The translations under genes and the position numbers were made by a program. 55,766 bases of DNA from Methyloceanibacter sp. (GTDB taxonomy: Bacteria; Pseudomonadota; Alphaproteobacteria; Rhizobiales; Methyloligellaceae). Shown here in pieces: positions 27,211 through 37,485 of the stretch. How positions within the stretch are numbered: the first letter of the stretch is position 1; every line of letters starts with the position of its first letter. The notes under the pieces were generated by a model. That model ran no database searches. It worked only from the letters and a program-made list of their open reading frames with translations, and was not told the origin of the DNA. The DNA lies in assembly GCA_018067145.1 (NCBI GenBank), contig JAGPVD010000070.1, forward strand, positions 1-55,766, given 5' to 3'.

Positions 27211-28083
27211 CTACCAGTCGAGCGCATAAGTGGCCGCAATCGGCAGCCGGGGCGTCTCAGCGAACAGCTCAGCAATATGAGACGCATCGAGCGCCTCTCC
27301 ACCGTCGCCGGGCGCATGTAGCGCACTGGCCACGAACAGGGCATTGAGGCCGAAATTGACCGCGCCGGCGATGTCGGTATGGACCCCATCGCCAACGGCC
27401 AGAACCTCGTCTTTGCCGACATTGCTGCCGGCGAGCCGCGCGATGGTTTCGAACGCAAGATCGTAGACCGGCGCATGGGGCTTGCCGGCATAGACAACAG
27501 CCCCACCGGCTTTCTCATAGGCCGACGCAAGGGCGCCGGCGCAATAGATGAGCCGCTGGCCGCGCTCGACCAATTGATCGGGATTAGCACAAATCATCGG
27601 CAGCTTGCGCGCCGCCATCTCCCGAAAGAGATCCACATAATCGTCGGGCGTCTCCGTCTCGTCGTCGAACGGCCCTGAGCACACCATGACGTCGGCGTCT
27701 TGCCAGTCACTCAGCGTGACATCGAGGCCGGCGAAAATCGGCAGGTCGCGCTCCGGTCCAAGATGGAAGACGCGTGCGCCTTTGTATTTGCCAAGCTCGT
27801 GGCGCGTGAGGTCGCCCGACGTCACGGTAGCGTCGTAGGCCTCGTCGGGCACGCCGAATTGCCGGAGCTGTGCCTGGACTTCCGGGCTCGGTCGCGGCGA
27901 GTTCGACAGCAGCACCACGATGCCGCCGGACTCGCGAAAGGCGCGCGTGGCGGCAGCGGCGCGGGGAAACGCGCTGTGTCCGTTATGCATGACACCCCAG
28001 ATATCGACGACCCAAGCGCGATAGCGGGAGCCGATCTCTTTGACGGACGAGACGACGGGGATGGTGAGCGGTGTTTCGGTCAT
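27211..28083 (-). CDS. HAD-superfamily hydrolase, TIGR01459 type
   Basis: A class IIA HAD hydrolase of 290 residues. Motif I is VVDIWGVMHNG, with Asp nucleophile and the Trp/Gly spacing usual for this subfamily; motif II is LLSNSPRP; the Lys motif is in YAGKPHAPVYDLA; motif IV is LAVGDGVHTDIAGA. TIGR01459 proteins are alphaproteobacterial relatives of NagD and p-nitrophenylphosphatase, with unknown substrate. It is the first gene of the long minus-strand run. The region 28084-28254 upstream separates it from a divergent small exported protein and contains the hairpin arms CCGGCCC/GGGCCGG (28203-28209, 28221-28227). Confidence 0.9.
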   Translation of the reverse strand: MTETPLTIPVVSSVKEIGSRYRAWVVDIWGVMHNGHSAFPRAAAATRAFRESGGIVVLLSNSPRPSPEVQAQLRQFGVPDEAYDATVTSGDLTRHELGKYKGARVFHLGPERDLPIFAGLDVTLSDWQDADVMVCSGPFDDETETPDDYVDLFREMAARKLPMICANPDQLVERGQRLIYCAGALASAYEKAGGAVVYAGKPHAPVYDLAFETIARLAGSNVGKDEVLAVGDGVHTDIAGAVNFGLNALFVASALHAPGDGGEALDASHIAELFAETPRLPIAATYALDW

Positions 28084-28254
28084 GACGCCCGGTTAGAGGG
28101 TCGGCGGAAACCGGTCAAGCTTGGCGGTGTGCGGTCCTTCGTCCTCACCCCCTGAAAAACCGAGCCCAAATGTGATCGAAGCCAGGGTTGCGCTGAGGGA
28201 ACCCGGCCCCCACTTAATGCGGGCCGGAGACGGCGAGCCCAAAAGGAGCAAAGC

Positions 28255-28602
28255 ATGTCGGACCCCCTCATGACTGCATCCCTCACCAAGCGTGATCTTA
28301 AAGCCACCCGCGCCCTGCTCGCGGCCGGTGCCGTTGCCCTAGGTTTTGGCCTTTCTGCCGCCTCGGCCCAGGCCGCGCCGGCTTCCAGCACGGTGCTGAA
28401 CGGCCTGACGAGCCCCGGCATCGGTGCAGAAAACGTCGGTCAGCGCCGCTACAAGCGGACCCGCGTCCGCAGCAATGAGAGCCAGGCCGCCGCGACCAAG
28501 AAGGCCAATCGGATTCCGCCCTATAACGAGCAGAGCGACGAGATCCGCGAGTTGAGGCGGGCCTTCCCGTCCACCAATTGGCCGCCCAGCGACCGCTACT
28601 AA
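28255..28602 (+). CDS. Small exported protein with C-terminal AFPSTNWP motif (copy 1)
   Basis: Not recognised as a known family. The 115-residue product has a signal peptide with hydrophobic core near residues 20-37 and a likely cleavage after SAQA (Ala40). The mature part is basic in the middle (QRRYKRTRVR) and ends with a motif, SDEIRELRRAFPSTNWP followed by PSDR, at residues 94-114. The same motif ends the protein at 28815-29129 with 16 of 21 positions identical. A strong AAAAGGAG ribosome-binding site precedes the ATG. Its role may concern the periplasm or cell surface, but no activity can be inferred. Confidence 0.8.
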   Translation: MSDPLMTASLTKRDLKATRALLAAGAVALGFGLSAASAQAAPASSTVLNGLTSPGIGAENVGQRRYKRTRVRSNESQAAATKKANRIPPYNEQSDEIRELRRAFPSTNWPPSDRY

Positions 28603-28814
28603 GCGGGCGCCGAACCCCTCACATTTTGCCGGTAATTCGTGGTGATTTGCTGAAAGTGTTCTGACGGTTCCTTGAGAGTTGCCGCGCCAAAAGTCCCTCA
28701 TCCCCCAAGGGGGCTAAGCGCGGCATCTGAAACCAAAGAGCCGTCCGTGGCGTTCCCCAAGTGGCCGTCTTACACGCACCAATAAGTGCATCTTTCGAAT
28801 CGGAGGTTTGAGAT

Positions 28815-29129
28815 ATGTCCTTACCCCTCATCAAAATAGCCGCGGTCTCCTGCGTTGTCGGTGGCGTGGCGTTGGCCGGTCCAGCCCTTGCCGTTCCCGC
28901 TTTACCGCTTGAGGCCGTGCCGTTCGCGATCCCGGTCGTCGACGAGCAAGACGCGGTCGAAGAAGCCTTGGAGCCCGATGTGATGCTGCCTGGTTCCCAG
29001 GAGGGGAACAGTGCGCCAGGCCGGCCGGCGAGAGCCGGCGGTGGTGGCGGTAGCGGGAGCGACGAGATCGACGCGCTCCAGGAGGCTTTCCCCTCCACTA
29101 ATTGGCCGCAGAGCGACCGCAAACGATAA
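28815..29129 (+). CDS. Small exported protein with C-terminal AFPSTNWP motif (copy 2)
   Basis: A 104-residue partner of the protein at 28255. It has its own, different signal peptide (IAAVSCVVGGVALAGPALA, cleavage near residue 26), an acidic Pro-rich middle (DEQDAVEEALEPD), a Gly linker (AGGGGGSGS) and then SDEIDALQEAFPSTNWP followed by QSDR at residues 82-102. Only the C-terminal motif is shared, so the motif and not the whole protein is conserved. GGAGG before the ATG supports the start. The 212-bp gap upstream contains a CCCCCAAGGGGG hairpin-like sequence (near 28708) and no other gene. Confidence 0.78.
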   Translation: MSLPLIKIAAVSCVVGGVALAGPALAVPALPLEAVPFAIPVVDEQDAVEEALEPDVMLPGSQEGNSAPGRPARAGGGGGSGSDEIDALQEAFPSTNWPQSDRKR

Positions 29130-29163
29130 AAGACGAAGCGCTTCGGAGCGCATGCCGGCGTGG

Positions 29164-30798
29164 TCAGGCTGCGCCGGCGCCCTCGCTAGCGAGGGCATCG
29201 TCGGCTGGCTTCGGCGTGTCGAAGAGGGTGCCTTGCGCCAAGGCGATGCCGTGATGGAGAAGCTCGGCCACGTCGCCTTCGTTTTCGACCTCCTCGATGA
29301 TGAGCTGCATGCCGAGACCATCGAGTTGCCGCTTGAGGTCAGCCGCGATCCTGCCGGGGACGTCGAGGAACGTCGCAGCGCTAATCTTCACGTAGCGGAA
29401 ATAGCGATCGCTCAAGCTCGCAAAGTCGGCATCAAGATCGGCGACATTGTCGAGGCAGAAGCCGTAGCCAAGCGCCCCCAAGGTATCGAGGCAACTGAAC
29501 TCGGCCTCCGTGAGGCCCGCCATCTCCGGCTGGCTCACCTCGAAAATGAGGCTATCGCTAAGGCTGCTATTTTCTTCCATGAACTCGACAAGCTCGGGGA
29601 AATAGTCGGGGTCGAGCAACGAGTGCAAGGAGATATTGCAGAATAGGCCCTGGATCTCGGACTCCTCAGGTACCTGCTGCAAAGTGTGTACGCTTTTCAC
29701 TAGCAACGCATTGTCGATGAGCGGCATCATCCCGGCCCGCTTGGCCACGGGCACATACTCGCCAGGCAGAACCAGATCTTCATCCGCGGTCCGGACGCGC
29801 GTCAGAGCCTCGAAATAGCGGAGCTTGCGTTCGGGCAAGGTGACTGTCGATTGCAGAAAAAGCTCGACGCGTTCTGCCTCGACAGCTTCGCGGATCATGC
29901 GCCGCATCGCGTCTTCTTCATCGTCGTCGTCCACATACGTAGCGGTGACAGGCTCGTCGGAAGGATCGGCAACCTCTTCCACTTCTGCCTCTTCCACTTC
30001 TGCCTCTTCCACGGCCTCGACCGCTTCTACCACTTCCGCCGCGTCTTCCTCCTCCATGGAGAGCGGCGACGGAGCCTCGCCCTCGTCTTCCGGCTCTTCT
30101 AGAATCTCTTCGACAGTCTCTTCCACTGTCTCGATCTCGGTTTCGGGCTCCATTTCCGCTACCGTCTCGGGAACGGGCTCAGGTTCCGGCTCTTCCTCGA
30201 TTTCGACTTCGATCTCCTCGACCTCTTCCACGATGGGCCGGTCGGACAGAGCGTTCCATGCGTCGCCCTCCTCCACGGGCGCCTCACTCGGCGTTTCCGG
30301 GGTCGATTTGTCAGAACGACGAGCGAGCAAACCTCTGAGAAGCCCGACTTTGCCACCAGTCTCTTCGCTGGTCTCGGTCTCTATTTCGGCACGCAAGCTT
30401 TCGGTTCGCTCATAGACCCCGCCGAACTCCGTGGCGGGTTCTTCGGCGCGGGCCAGTCCGCTTGGGCTTTCGGACGAGCCATTTCCACCGAGCGCCCGGT
30501 CGAGCCGTTCGACGCGGTCGGAAAGGAGATCAATACGGGCAACATCGTCCTCAACCCGGTCGATTCGCTTGAGATCGTTGTCGATGATCTCAAGCGCTTC
30601 CTCGATTTCCTCTATCCTTGTGCCCCCGGGGCCGCGCGCCGAACGCCCAAGCATGACGTAGGACGTGGCCATCACTAAGAAGAGCGCCGCGGTGGCGATA
30701 AGGACGGGCAATAGAGGAAGACCAGCCTCGGCCGTCAGACCCGCGGCGAATGCGCCAGCGGTGATAGCCATGGCGATGAGTATGATCACGTCAAGCAT
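29164..30798 (-). CDS. TipF-like membrane protein with degenerate EAL domain
   Basis: The 544-residue product has two membrane helices (about 4-21 and 27-50), a coiled coil (60-104), a long Glu-rich segment (about 185-296) and a C-terminal EAL domain (300-535). EAL residues are partly kept: FEALTR (329-334), Asn388, Glu420, Lys471, Glu502 and QG at 522-523. The metal-binding DDFG motif is replaced by LDNVADLD (Asp450, Asn451), so phosphodiesterase activity is doubtful. This architecture matches TipF of Caulobacter, a c-di-GMP-binding flagellar assembly factor; the call is by architecture. The ATG at 30798 follows AAGGAGGGG; a longer frame to 30852 is less likely. Gene order next to groESL gives no extra support. 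Confidence 0.75.
   Translation of the reverse strand: MLDVIILIAMAITAGAFAAGLTAEAGLPLLPVLIATAALFLVMATSYVMLGRSARGPGGTRIEEIEEALEIIDNDLKRIDRVEDDVARIDLLSDRVERLDRALGGNGSSESPSGLARAEEPATEFGGVYERTESLRAEIETETSEETGGKVGLLRGLLARRSDKSTPETPSEAPVEEGDAWNALSDRPIVEEVEEIEVEIEEEPEPEPVPETVAEMEPETEIETVEETVEEILEEPEDEGEAPSPLSMEEEDAAEVVEAVEAVEEAEVEEAEVEEVADPSDEPVTATYVDDDDEEDAMRRMIREAVEAERVELFLQSTVTLPERKLRYFEALTRVRTADEDLVLPGEYVPVAKRAGMMPLIDNALLVKSVHTLQQVPEESEIQGLFCNISLHSLLDPDYFPELVEFMEENSSLSDSLIFEVSQPEMAGLTEAEFSCLDTLGALGYGFCLDNVADLDADFASLSDRYFRYVKISAATFLDVPGRIAADLKRQLDGLGMQLIIEEVENEGDVAELLHHGIALAQGTLFDTPKPADDALASEGAGAA
29973..30014 (-). repeat. 15-bp tandem repeat coding Ala-Glu-Val-Glu-Glu
   Basis: On the plus strand CCTCTTCCACTTCTG occurs at 29973-29987 and 29988-30002, followed by a partial third copy to about 30014. 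On the coding strand it gives repeated AEVEE units inside the acidic linker of the EAL protein. The unit is a multiple of three, so length changes keep the frame. Confidence 0.75.
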
Positions 30799-31025
30799 GC
30801 CGAGCCCCTCCTTGAGGATCCCGTTGATAGCAGCCAAGCAAGACGAGGCCAAGCGGCGGGCCCGCTTCGACGATCCGTTGGTCTAGTTTGGAAACGCGGG
30901 CATAAATCACCGGCCAACATGCTTGGCCTTCGCTCGCCACCGCGCGCCGTAAATCCTTTTCTAACCGTGTTCTGGTATCAAGCGGCCCTTCCCCGCCTGG
31001 CTGGCATTTTGTGCAGCGCAGCACC

Positions 31026-31054
31026 TTGACAGGGCCCGCTGCCCATCCCTACAT
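31026..31054 (+). promoter_or_regulatory. Probable groESL promoter
   Basis: TTGACA at 31026-31031 is followed after 17 bases by CTACAT at 31049-31054, a good alphaproteobacterial housekeeping-type promoter. The adjacent CTTGACA could also serve a heat-shock sigma factor. It lies just upstream of the CIRCE operator and 73 bp before groES. Confidence 0.65.
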
Positions 31055-31064
31055 GCCCGTTTGA

Positions 31065-31091
31065 TTGGCACTCGCCTGAAGCGAGTGCTAC
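31065..31091 (+). promoter_or_regulatory. CIRCE operator (HrcA binding site)
   Basis: TTGGCACTC (31065-31073), a 9-base spacer and GAGTGCTAC (31083-31091) match the CIRCE consensus TTAGCACTC-N9-GAGTGCTAA with one change in each arm near the ends. The core GCACTC/GAGTGC is perfect. HrcA binding here would repress groESL until heat shock. It begins about 10 bp after the -10 element, where a repressor would block initiation. Confidence 0.93.
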
Positions 31092-31126
31092 CAGCGGTAG
31101 TTTCCAGCAAATAGGAGCTAAAATCC

Positions 31127-31414
31127 ATGAAATTCCGTCCCCTGCATGACCGCGTGGTGGTCAAGCGGCTCGAGGAGGAGCAGAAGACCAAAGGCGGTAT
31201 CATCATTCCTGATACGGCAGCCGAAAAACCCCAGACGGGCAAAGTTGTTTCCGCCGGGCCAGGTGTCCGCGGCGAGGACGGCAAGCTTCAGCCCTTGGGC
31301 GTGAAAACTGGCGACAAGGTGCTCTTCGGCAAATGGTCCGGCACCGAGGTCAAGCTCGATGGCGACGATCTCCTCATCATGAAGGAGTCGGACATCATGG
31401 GCATCCTGGGCTAA
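31127..31414 (+). CDS. groES: Co-chaperonin GroES
   Basis: The 95-residue lid of the GroEL chamber. The sequence is typical: [19 protein letters not shown], the mobile loop [17 protein letters not shown], and the end [21 protein letters not shown] lies upstream of the ATG. It is the first gene of the CIRCE-controlled operon, 94 bp before groEL. Confidence 0.98.
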   Translation: MKFRPLHDRVVVKRLEEEQKTKGGIIIPDTAAEKPQTGKVVSAGPGVRGEDGKLQPLGVKTGDKVLFGKWSGTEVKLDGDDLLIMKESDIMGILG

Positions 31415-31440
31415 CTCCCCTCTCACAACCCGAAATTGCC

Positions 31441-33158
<1,718 letters not shown>

Positions 33159-33190
33159 ACGCCTCATACAGGCATCTAACATCTAAGTTT

Positions 33191-33219
33191 AAGGGGCGGC
33201 CTGCGGGGCCGCCCCTTTT
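33191..33219 (+). terminator. Rho-independent terminator of groESL
   Basis: GGGGCGGCC (33193-33201) pairs exactly with GGCCGCCCC (33207-33215) around a five-base loop, and is followed by TTTT. It lies 33 bp after the groEL stop and before the converging histidine phosphatase gene. Confidence 0.92.
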
Positions 33220-33246
33220 GCGTTTCAGACCCTTGAAGACGCTTCC

Positions 33247-33954
33247 CTAGTCCTTCACTTCGCAGCCGCTGCTGGCGTCGAGCCCATCCGGCTCGCCCCA
33301 ATCATTGGCCGGGACTTTGGGAAAAGACATTCCGAACTCCTGCTTCACCATCGAAAATTTCGACGGCACGTTGGAATTCTTGGGGAAGTCCACGATCCAA
33401 AAATAATCGTAAGTGTCGTCTGGCCAGGCAGCCGGCACGCCCGGCAGGATGTCGAGGCTGAAAAGCTGGCGGAGCGTCACCGCCGCTTCACGCTCATATT
33501 TGGCATCCAGCTTGGGATCGGCGATGTGCTTGTGCTCCCACACCATCACGATGGTTTTGCCCTTCAGCGTCGGGTTGGCGAGGATGTTGTTCGCCGCCTC
33601 CCGCGTGCGGGTGTTCAGGGTCTCGGCCATGTCTTTCTTGCTGCCGTTTGGCATCGCCGAATAAAGAATGATCGGCTTGTTCCAGCTTTTCACCGCAGGC
33701 GATGCGAGTTCCGCCGTGTGGGGCGTGATAGCGAAGAAAAAGGCCGGCGGCTCGTCCGCTTCAAACAGAGACTTCGCGGCGTCTTGACCGAGATAGTTGA
33801 GCTTGAGCGCCTGAGCGCGCTGGAGGCCGATGCCGCAAAGCTTCCACGGGTCGGCCTTTTCGCCATGCCGCAGAATGATGATGCGTGATGGCGCCGCGAA
33901 AGCCGTAGCCGCCAATCCCACCAGAATAATCGCCGCCAATACAATACGAAGCAT
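33247..33954 (-). CDS. Exported histidine phosphatase family protein
   Basis: A 235-residue protein with a signal peptide (MLRIVLAAIILVGLAATAFAA) and the histidine phosphatase motif IIILRHGEK right at the start of the mature part; ITPHTAELASP and VWEHKHI offer the other active-site residues. It is probably a periplasmic phosphatase, substrate unknown. The ATG at 33954 has GGAGAGGG upstream; the frame is open to 34092 but that leader does not look like a secretion signal. It converges on groEL and lies downstream of hisG. Confidence 0.85.
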   Translation of the reverse strand: MLRIVLAAIILVGLAATAFAAPSRIIILRHGEKADPWKLCGIGLQRAQALKLNYLGQDAAKSLFEADEPPAFFFAITPHTAELASPAVKSWNKPIILYSAMPNGSKKDMAETLNTRTREAANNILANPTLKGKTIVMVWEHKHIADPKLDAKYEREAAVTLRQLFSLDILPGVPAAWPDDTYDYFWIVDFPKNSNVPSKFSMVKQEFGMSFPKVPANDWGEPDGLDASSGCEVKD

Positions 33955-34034
33955 CCCGGTCCCTCTCCTAAAGACATTGGCGGGGAGCCTAGCTTCTGCT
34001 GCCAGACCCCGCCACATGCGCCACGAAGAATTGA

Positions 34035-34736
34035 TTAGGCCGAAAGCGCTTTGACGATCGTGTCGCGCAAACTCTGGGCGCGCGCATCCCATGCGCCGTC
34101 GCGCGCGGCGAGCAGGTGCACTTGCGACTGCAAGATCAGGCCGTCCTCAAGGATTTTGAGGTGGTTCGCCTTCAGCGTCGCGCCCGTCGAAGTGATGTCG
34201 ACGATCAGCTCCGCGGTGCCGGACGCAGGCGTCGCCTCGGTGGCGCCAGCGCTCTCGACAATGCGATAGCCTGCGACACCGTTCGCGGCGAAGAAGCGGC
34301 GCGTCAGGTTCAGATATTTGGTGGCCACGCGCAGACGGCGCCCATGGGCGCGGGAAAACTGCGCGGCAACATCCTCGAGGTCAGCCATGCGCGACACGTC
34401 GAGCCAGCAATCGGGCACCGCGACCACAACGTCAGCGTGGCCGAAGCCAAGCGGCGTCAAGAACTCCACCTTGGCATCCACATCGACAAGCGTCTCGCGC
34501 ACCAGATCCTCGCCGGTAATGCCGAGATGCACACGGCCCGCTTTCAGCTGGTGCACGATCTCCGACGCCGACGTGTACTCCACCTCGACGTCATCGAGCC
34601 CTTCGAGCTGCCCGCGATAACCGCGCTCGTGACCTTTGGCCCGCAAAGCCATGCCTGCCCGCTCGAACAGATCGGCTGCCTTTTCTCTCAGGCGCCCCTT
34701 CGATGGGACGGCGATGATGAAACTCGAGGACTCCAT
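34035..34736 (-). CDS. hisG: ATP phosphoribosyltransferase, short form
   Basis: First enzyme of histidine synthesis, joining PRPP and ATP. It is the short type of 233 residues, without the C-terminal regulatory domain, and therefore needs HisZ. Motifs are [21 protein letters not shown], the PRPP loop region [20 protein letters not shown]. The ATG at 34736 overlaps the hisZ stop by one base (TGATG); a GTG one codon upstream would overlap by four. It is the last gene of hisS-hisZ-hisG. Confidence 0.95.
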   Translation of the reverse strand: MESSSFIIAVPSKGRLREKAADLFERAGMALRAKGHERGYRGQLEGLDDVEVEYTSASEIVHQLKAGRVHLGITGEDLVRETLVDVDAKVEFLTPLGFGHADVVVAVPDCWLDVSRMADLEDVAAQFSRAHGRRLRVATKYLNLTRRFFAANGVAGYRIVESAGATEATPASGTAELIVDITSTGATLKANHLKILEDGLILQSQVHLLAARDGAWDARAQSLRDTIVKALSA

Positions 34737-35911
34737 CACGAATCCCTTTCCACAGCGCCGAGCAGACGCTCGGTGTGAACGGAGAGGCCCACGGCAGGCA
34801 CTTCGCGCGGCGCACCCAGCGCGACCAAAAGCCCGTCATAGCGACCGCCACCGGCGACCGGCTCCGTCTGGTCCGTGCCGGGGCCCTCAATCTGGAACAC
34901 CAAGCCTGTATAATATTCGAGCGTGCGTCCAAGCTCAGTGGCGAAAGTCGCACGCCCAAGATCGACGCCGTCCCGCGCCAAGCGGTCAAACCGGCGCAAC
35001 ACCACATCGAGCGCCGCATCCATGTCGAGGCCTGCGCCCTTGCCGATCATCGCCACCTGGTCCACGGCCTCACGCGGCGGCCCGGCAACGGCGAGGAAAT
35101 AGTCGATGACGGTGGCCACCTCTTTCGGCAGCGGGTCCGCGCGAAGGTCGGCCGCGTGATCGAGAAGCCGCTCGGTGACCTCGCTCAAGGAACGGCTACC
35201 AGCCAACGGAATGGCCTGCTGCTCGAGATAGGCCGCGACCAGTTCCTCCGCCCGCTCGGTCGTCGCGCCGGCGAGCGTGCCGGCCAATGCCGCGGCAGGC
35301 CCCTCGCTGTCAGGGCGCTCGCCGCGCGCCAGACGACCCAGCAACGCGTGAAACGCGGCTGGTCGCCAAAAATAGTGGCGCAGCTTTAAGCGCCAGCGCT
35401 CCGGCACGTCCAGCGCATCGATCAGCGCGTGGAACAGCGCGATATCGCCAAAGCGAAGCCCAAGTTCTCGAAGGCCGACACTGCGCACAGCCTCCACTGC
35501 TAGCAGAACCATCTCGACATCGGCGCTCTCGCGATCAACCGCGCCAAAGCATTCGATGCCCGCCTGGCGGAACTCGCGCGGGTGGGTGCGGCTCGCACCG
35601 AGCGGCTGAAAACGGAAGGTCGGGCCGTTGTAACAATAGCGCGCGACCTTGTCGGCCTCCGGGTGCCGCTCCAGATAAAGCCGCGACACCGGCACGGTCA
35701 GGTCGGGCCGCAAGCACAGCTCGTCGCCGGCGAGGTCCGTAAACACATAGGTGCGGCCGCGGACAGCCTCACCGATCTGGTCGAGAAACACATCGGCCGG
35801 CTGGAGAATGGAGGGCGCAACCGGCTCGTAGCCCCTCCGTGCGAACAGGTCGAGCAAGGTGTGCGCTTGGGCCTGGAGAGCCTCGAATTTTTGCGCGGAT
35901 TCGGCAGCCAT
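34736..35911 (-). CDS. hisZ: ATP phosphoribosyltransferase regulatory subunit
   Basis: HisZ is a catalytically inactive HisRS paralogue that forms a complex with short HisG and confers histidine feedback. The 391-residue product retains class II synthetase-like segments ([38 protein letters not shown]) but is shorter than HisRS and lacks its C-terminal anticodon domain. It lies 5 bp downstream of hisS and overlaps hisG, so all three are coupled. Confidence 0.94.
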   Translation of the reverse strand: MAAESAQKFEALQAQAHTLLDLFARRGYEPVAPSILQPADVFLDQIGEAVRGRTYVFTDLAGDELCLRPDLTVPVSRLYLERHPEADKVARYCYNGPTFRFQPLGASRTHPREFRQAGIECFGAVDRESADVEMVLLAVEAVRSVGLRELGLRFGDIALFHALIDALDVPERWRLKLRHYFWRPAAFHALLGRLARGERPDSEGPAAALAGTLAGATTERAEELVAAYLEQQAIPLAGSRSLSEVTERLLDHAADLRADPLPKEVATVIDYFLAVAGPPREAVDQVAMIGKGAGLDMDAALDVVLRRFDRLARDGVDLGRATFATELGRTLEYYTGLVFQIEGPGTDQTEPVAGGGRYDGLLVALGAPREVPAVGLSVHTERLLGAVERDS

Positions 35912-35916
35912 TGGGT

Positions 35917-37404
35917 CTACGCTTTCTGCCGGGCGAGCACACTCTTAACGGCCGTGACGAGATCGGCCTCGGGCACGGCGAACTGGGCCACAGCCTGCTG
36001 CTTCAGATATTCGGCACGGTCCTCGATCGAGGTGAGCGTAGCCCCAAGAATCAAATCCTTGATCTGCACCTCACCCTTGGCCTTCTCGTCGCCGCCTTGG
36101 ATGATGGCGCAAGGGCTGCCGCGGCGGTCGGCATATTTCATCTGCGCCTTCATGCCGGACGAGCCGAGATAGAGTTCGGCGCGGATACCGGCTGTGCGAA
36201 GCTCTTGCACAATGCGCTGATAGTCGGCCAAGCGGTCCTTGTCGAAGACTAGCACGACCACAGGGCCCTCAATGGCGTCCCCCTGGACCTTGCCAAGAAG
36301 CTGCAGGCCGAACAAAAGTCGCGACACACCAACCGAGACGCCAGTGGCCGGGACCGTTTCGCCGGTGAAGCGCTCCACCAGTCCGTCATAGCGGCCACCA
36401 CTGACCACCGAGCCGAGCCGAACGATCTGCCCGCGCTTGTCTTTGATGCGAGCCGTCAGCTCTGCCTCGAAAACAGGGCCGGTGTAATATTCAAGCCCGC
36501 GCACCACGGAAGGATCGACCACGACCCGGTCGGAGCCAAACCCGGCGGCACTCAGCAAATCGTGCATGGCAGAAATCTCGGCGACGCCTTCCTCGCCGAC
36601 GGACGAGCCCTCAACCAGCGCCTTCAACTCAGCGAGCGTTTGATCGCGATCTCCGCCGACTGCCTCGACGAAACTGACAATGGCTTGGATCTGATTGGGC
36701 TCCAGCCCAGCGCCTTTAGTGAAATCGCCGGACTCATCCTTGCGTCCGGATCCGAGCAACAGGCGCACGCCCTCAATACCAAGCCGATCCAGCTTATCGA
36801 TGGCGCGCAAGACCGTGAGGTGTTTCGATTTGTCGTCCGCGTTCAGTCCGGCGCGCTCAAGCACGCCATCCAAAATCTTGCGGCTGCCGATCTTCACCAC
36901 ATATTGCCCGCGCTCGATGCCGAGTGCCTCCAGGATGTCGGCGGCAAGCATGCAAAACTCGGCATCCGCCGCGATGGACGAAGCGCCCACGGTGTCGGCA
37001 TCGAACTGCGTGAACTGGCGGAAGCGGCCGGGACCTGGCTTCTCGTTGCGCCAAACGTGACCCACCTGATAGCGGCGAATGGGCTTCGGCAGGCTCTGGA
37101 AATTCTCCGCCACATAGCGGGCGAGCGGCGCGGTCAGGTCGTAGCGCAGCGACAGCCACTGCTCGTCGTCGTCCTGGAAGGAGAACACGCCCTCATTGGG
37201 ACGATCCAAGTCGGGCAGGAACTTGCCGAGCGTGTTGGTATATTCGATGGCTGGCGTATCCAGGGGCTCGAAGCCATAGCGCTCGAACACACCACGAATG
37301 GTGGCGAGCATGGCTTCGGCCGCACGGATTTCTTGCGCCGAAATATCCTGCAAACCCTTGGGCAGGCGGGCCTCTGGACGAGGACTTACGTCTTTGTTGG
37401 TCAT
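35917..37404 (-). CDS. hisS: Histidyl-tRNA synthetase
   Basis: A class II synthetase of 495 residues, the long size usual in Hyphomicrobiales. Motif 2 is in [33 protein letters not shown] precedes it, and the histidine-binding segment is [14 protein letters not shown]; the C-terminal anticodon-binding domain has [10 protein letters not shown] and the segment QMKYADRRG-like [16 protein letters not shown]. The ATG at 37404 ([10 protein letters not shown]) is used. First gene of the hisS-hisZ-hisG block. Confidence 0.95.
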   Translation of the reverse strand: MTNKDVSPRPEARLPKGLQDISAQEIRAAEAMLATIRGVFERYGFEPLDTPAIEYTNTLGKFLPDLDRPNEGVFSFQDDDEQWLSLRYDLTAPLARYVAENFQSLPKPIRRYQVGHVWRNEKPGPGRFRQFTQFDADTVGASSIAADAEFCMLAADILEALGIERGQYVVKIGSRKILDGVLERAGLNADDKSKHLTVLRAIDKLDRLGIEGVRLLLGSGRKDESGDFTKGAGLEPNQIQAIVSFVEAVGGDRDQTLAELKALVEGSSVGEEGVAEISAMHDLLSAAGFGSDRVVVDPSVVRGLEYYTGPVFEAELTARIKDKRGQIVRLGSVVSGGRYDGLVERFTGETVPATGVSVGVSRLLFGLQLLGKVQGDAIEGPVVVLVFDKDRLADYQRIVQELRTAGIRAELYLGSSGMKAQMKYADRRGSPCAIIQGGDEKAKGEVQIKDLILGATLTSIEDRAEYLKQQAVAQFAVPEADLVTAVKSVLARQKA

Positions 37405-37485
37405 GGAAAATACGACTGATTCTAAAGGGTTTCTGGCCGCCGCGTTCTAGCCCATCGATCCCCCGCCAGCAAGCAAGGCAGACCC

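Noticed and set aside
28203-28227. CCGGCCC/GGGCCGG hairpin upstream of the first small exported protein as a riboswitch
   Set aside because: A single 7-bp stem without conserved aptamer sequence; it may be a leader hairpin but gives no ground for a riboswitch.
28619-29122. A 167-codon minus-strand frame opposite the second small exported protein
   Set aside because: The plus-strand gene has a signal peptide, ribosome-binding site and a motif shared with its neighbour; the opposite frame has none of these.
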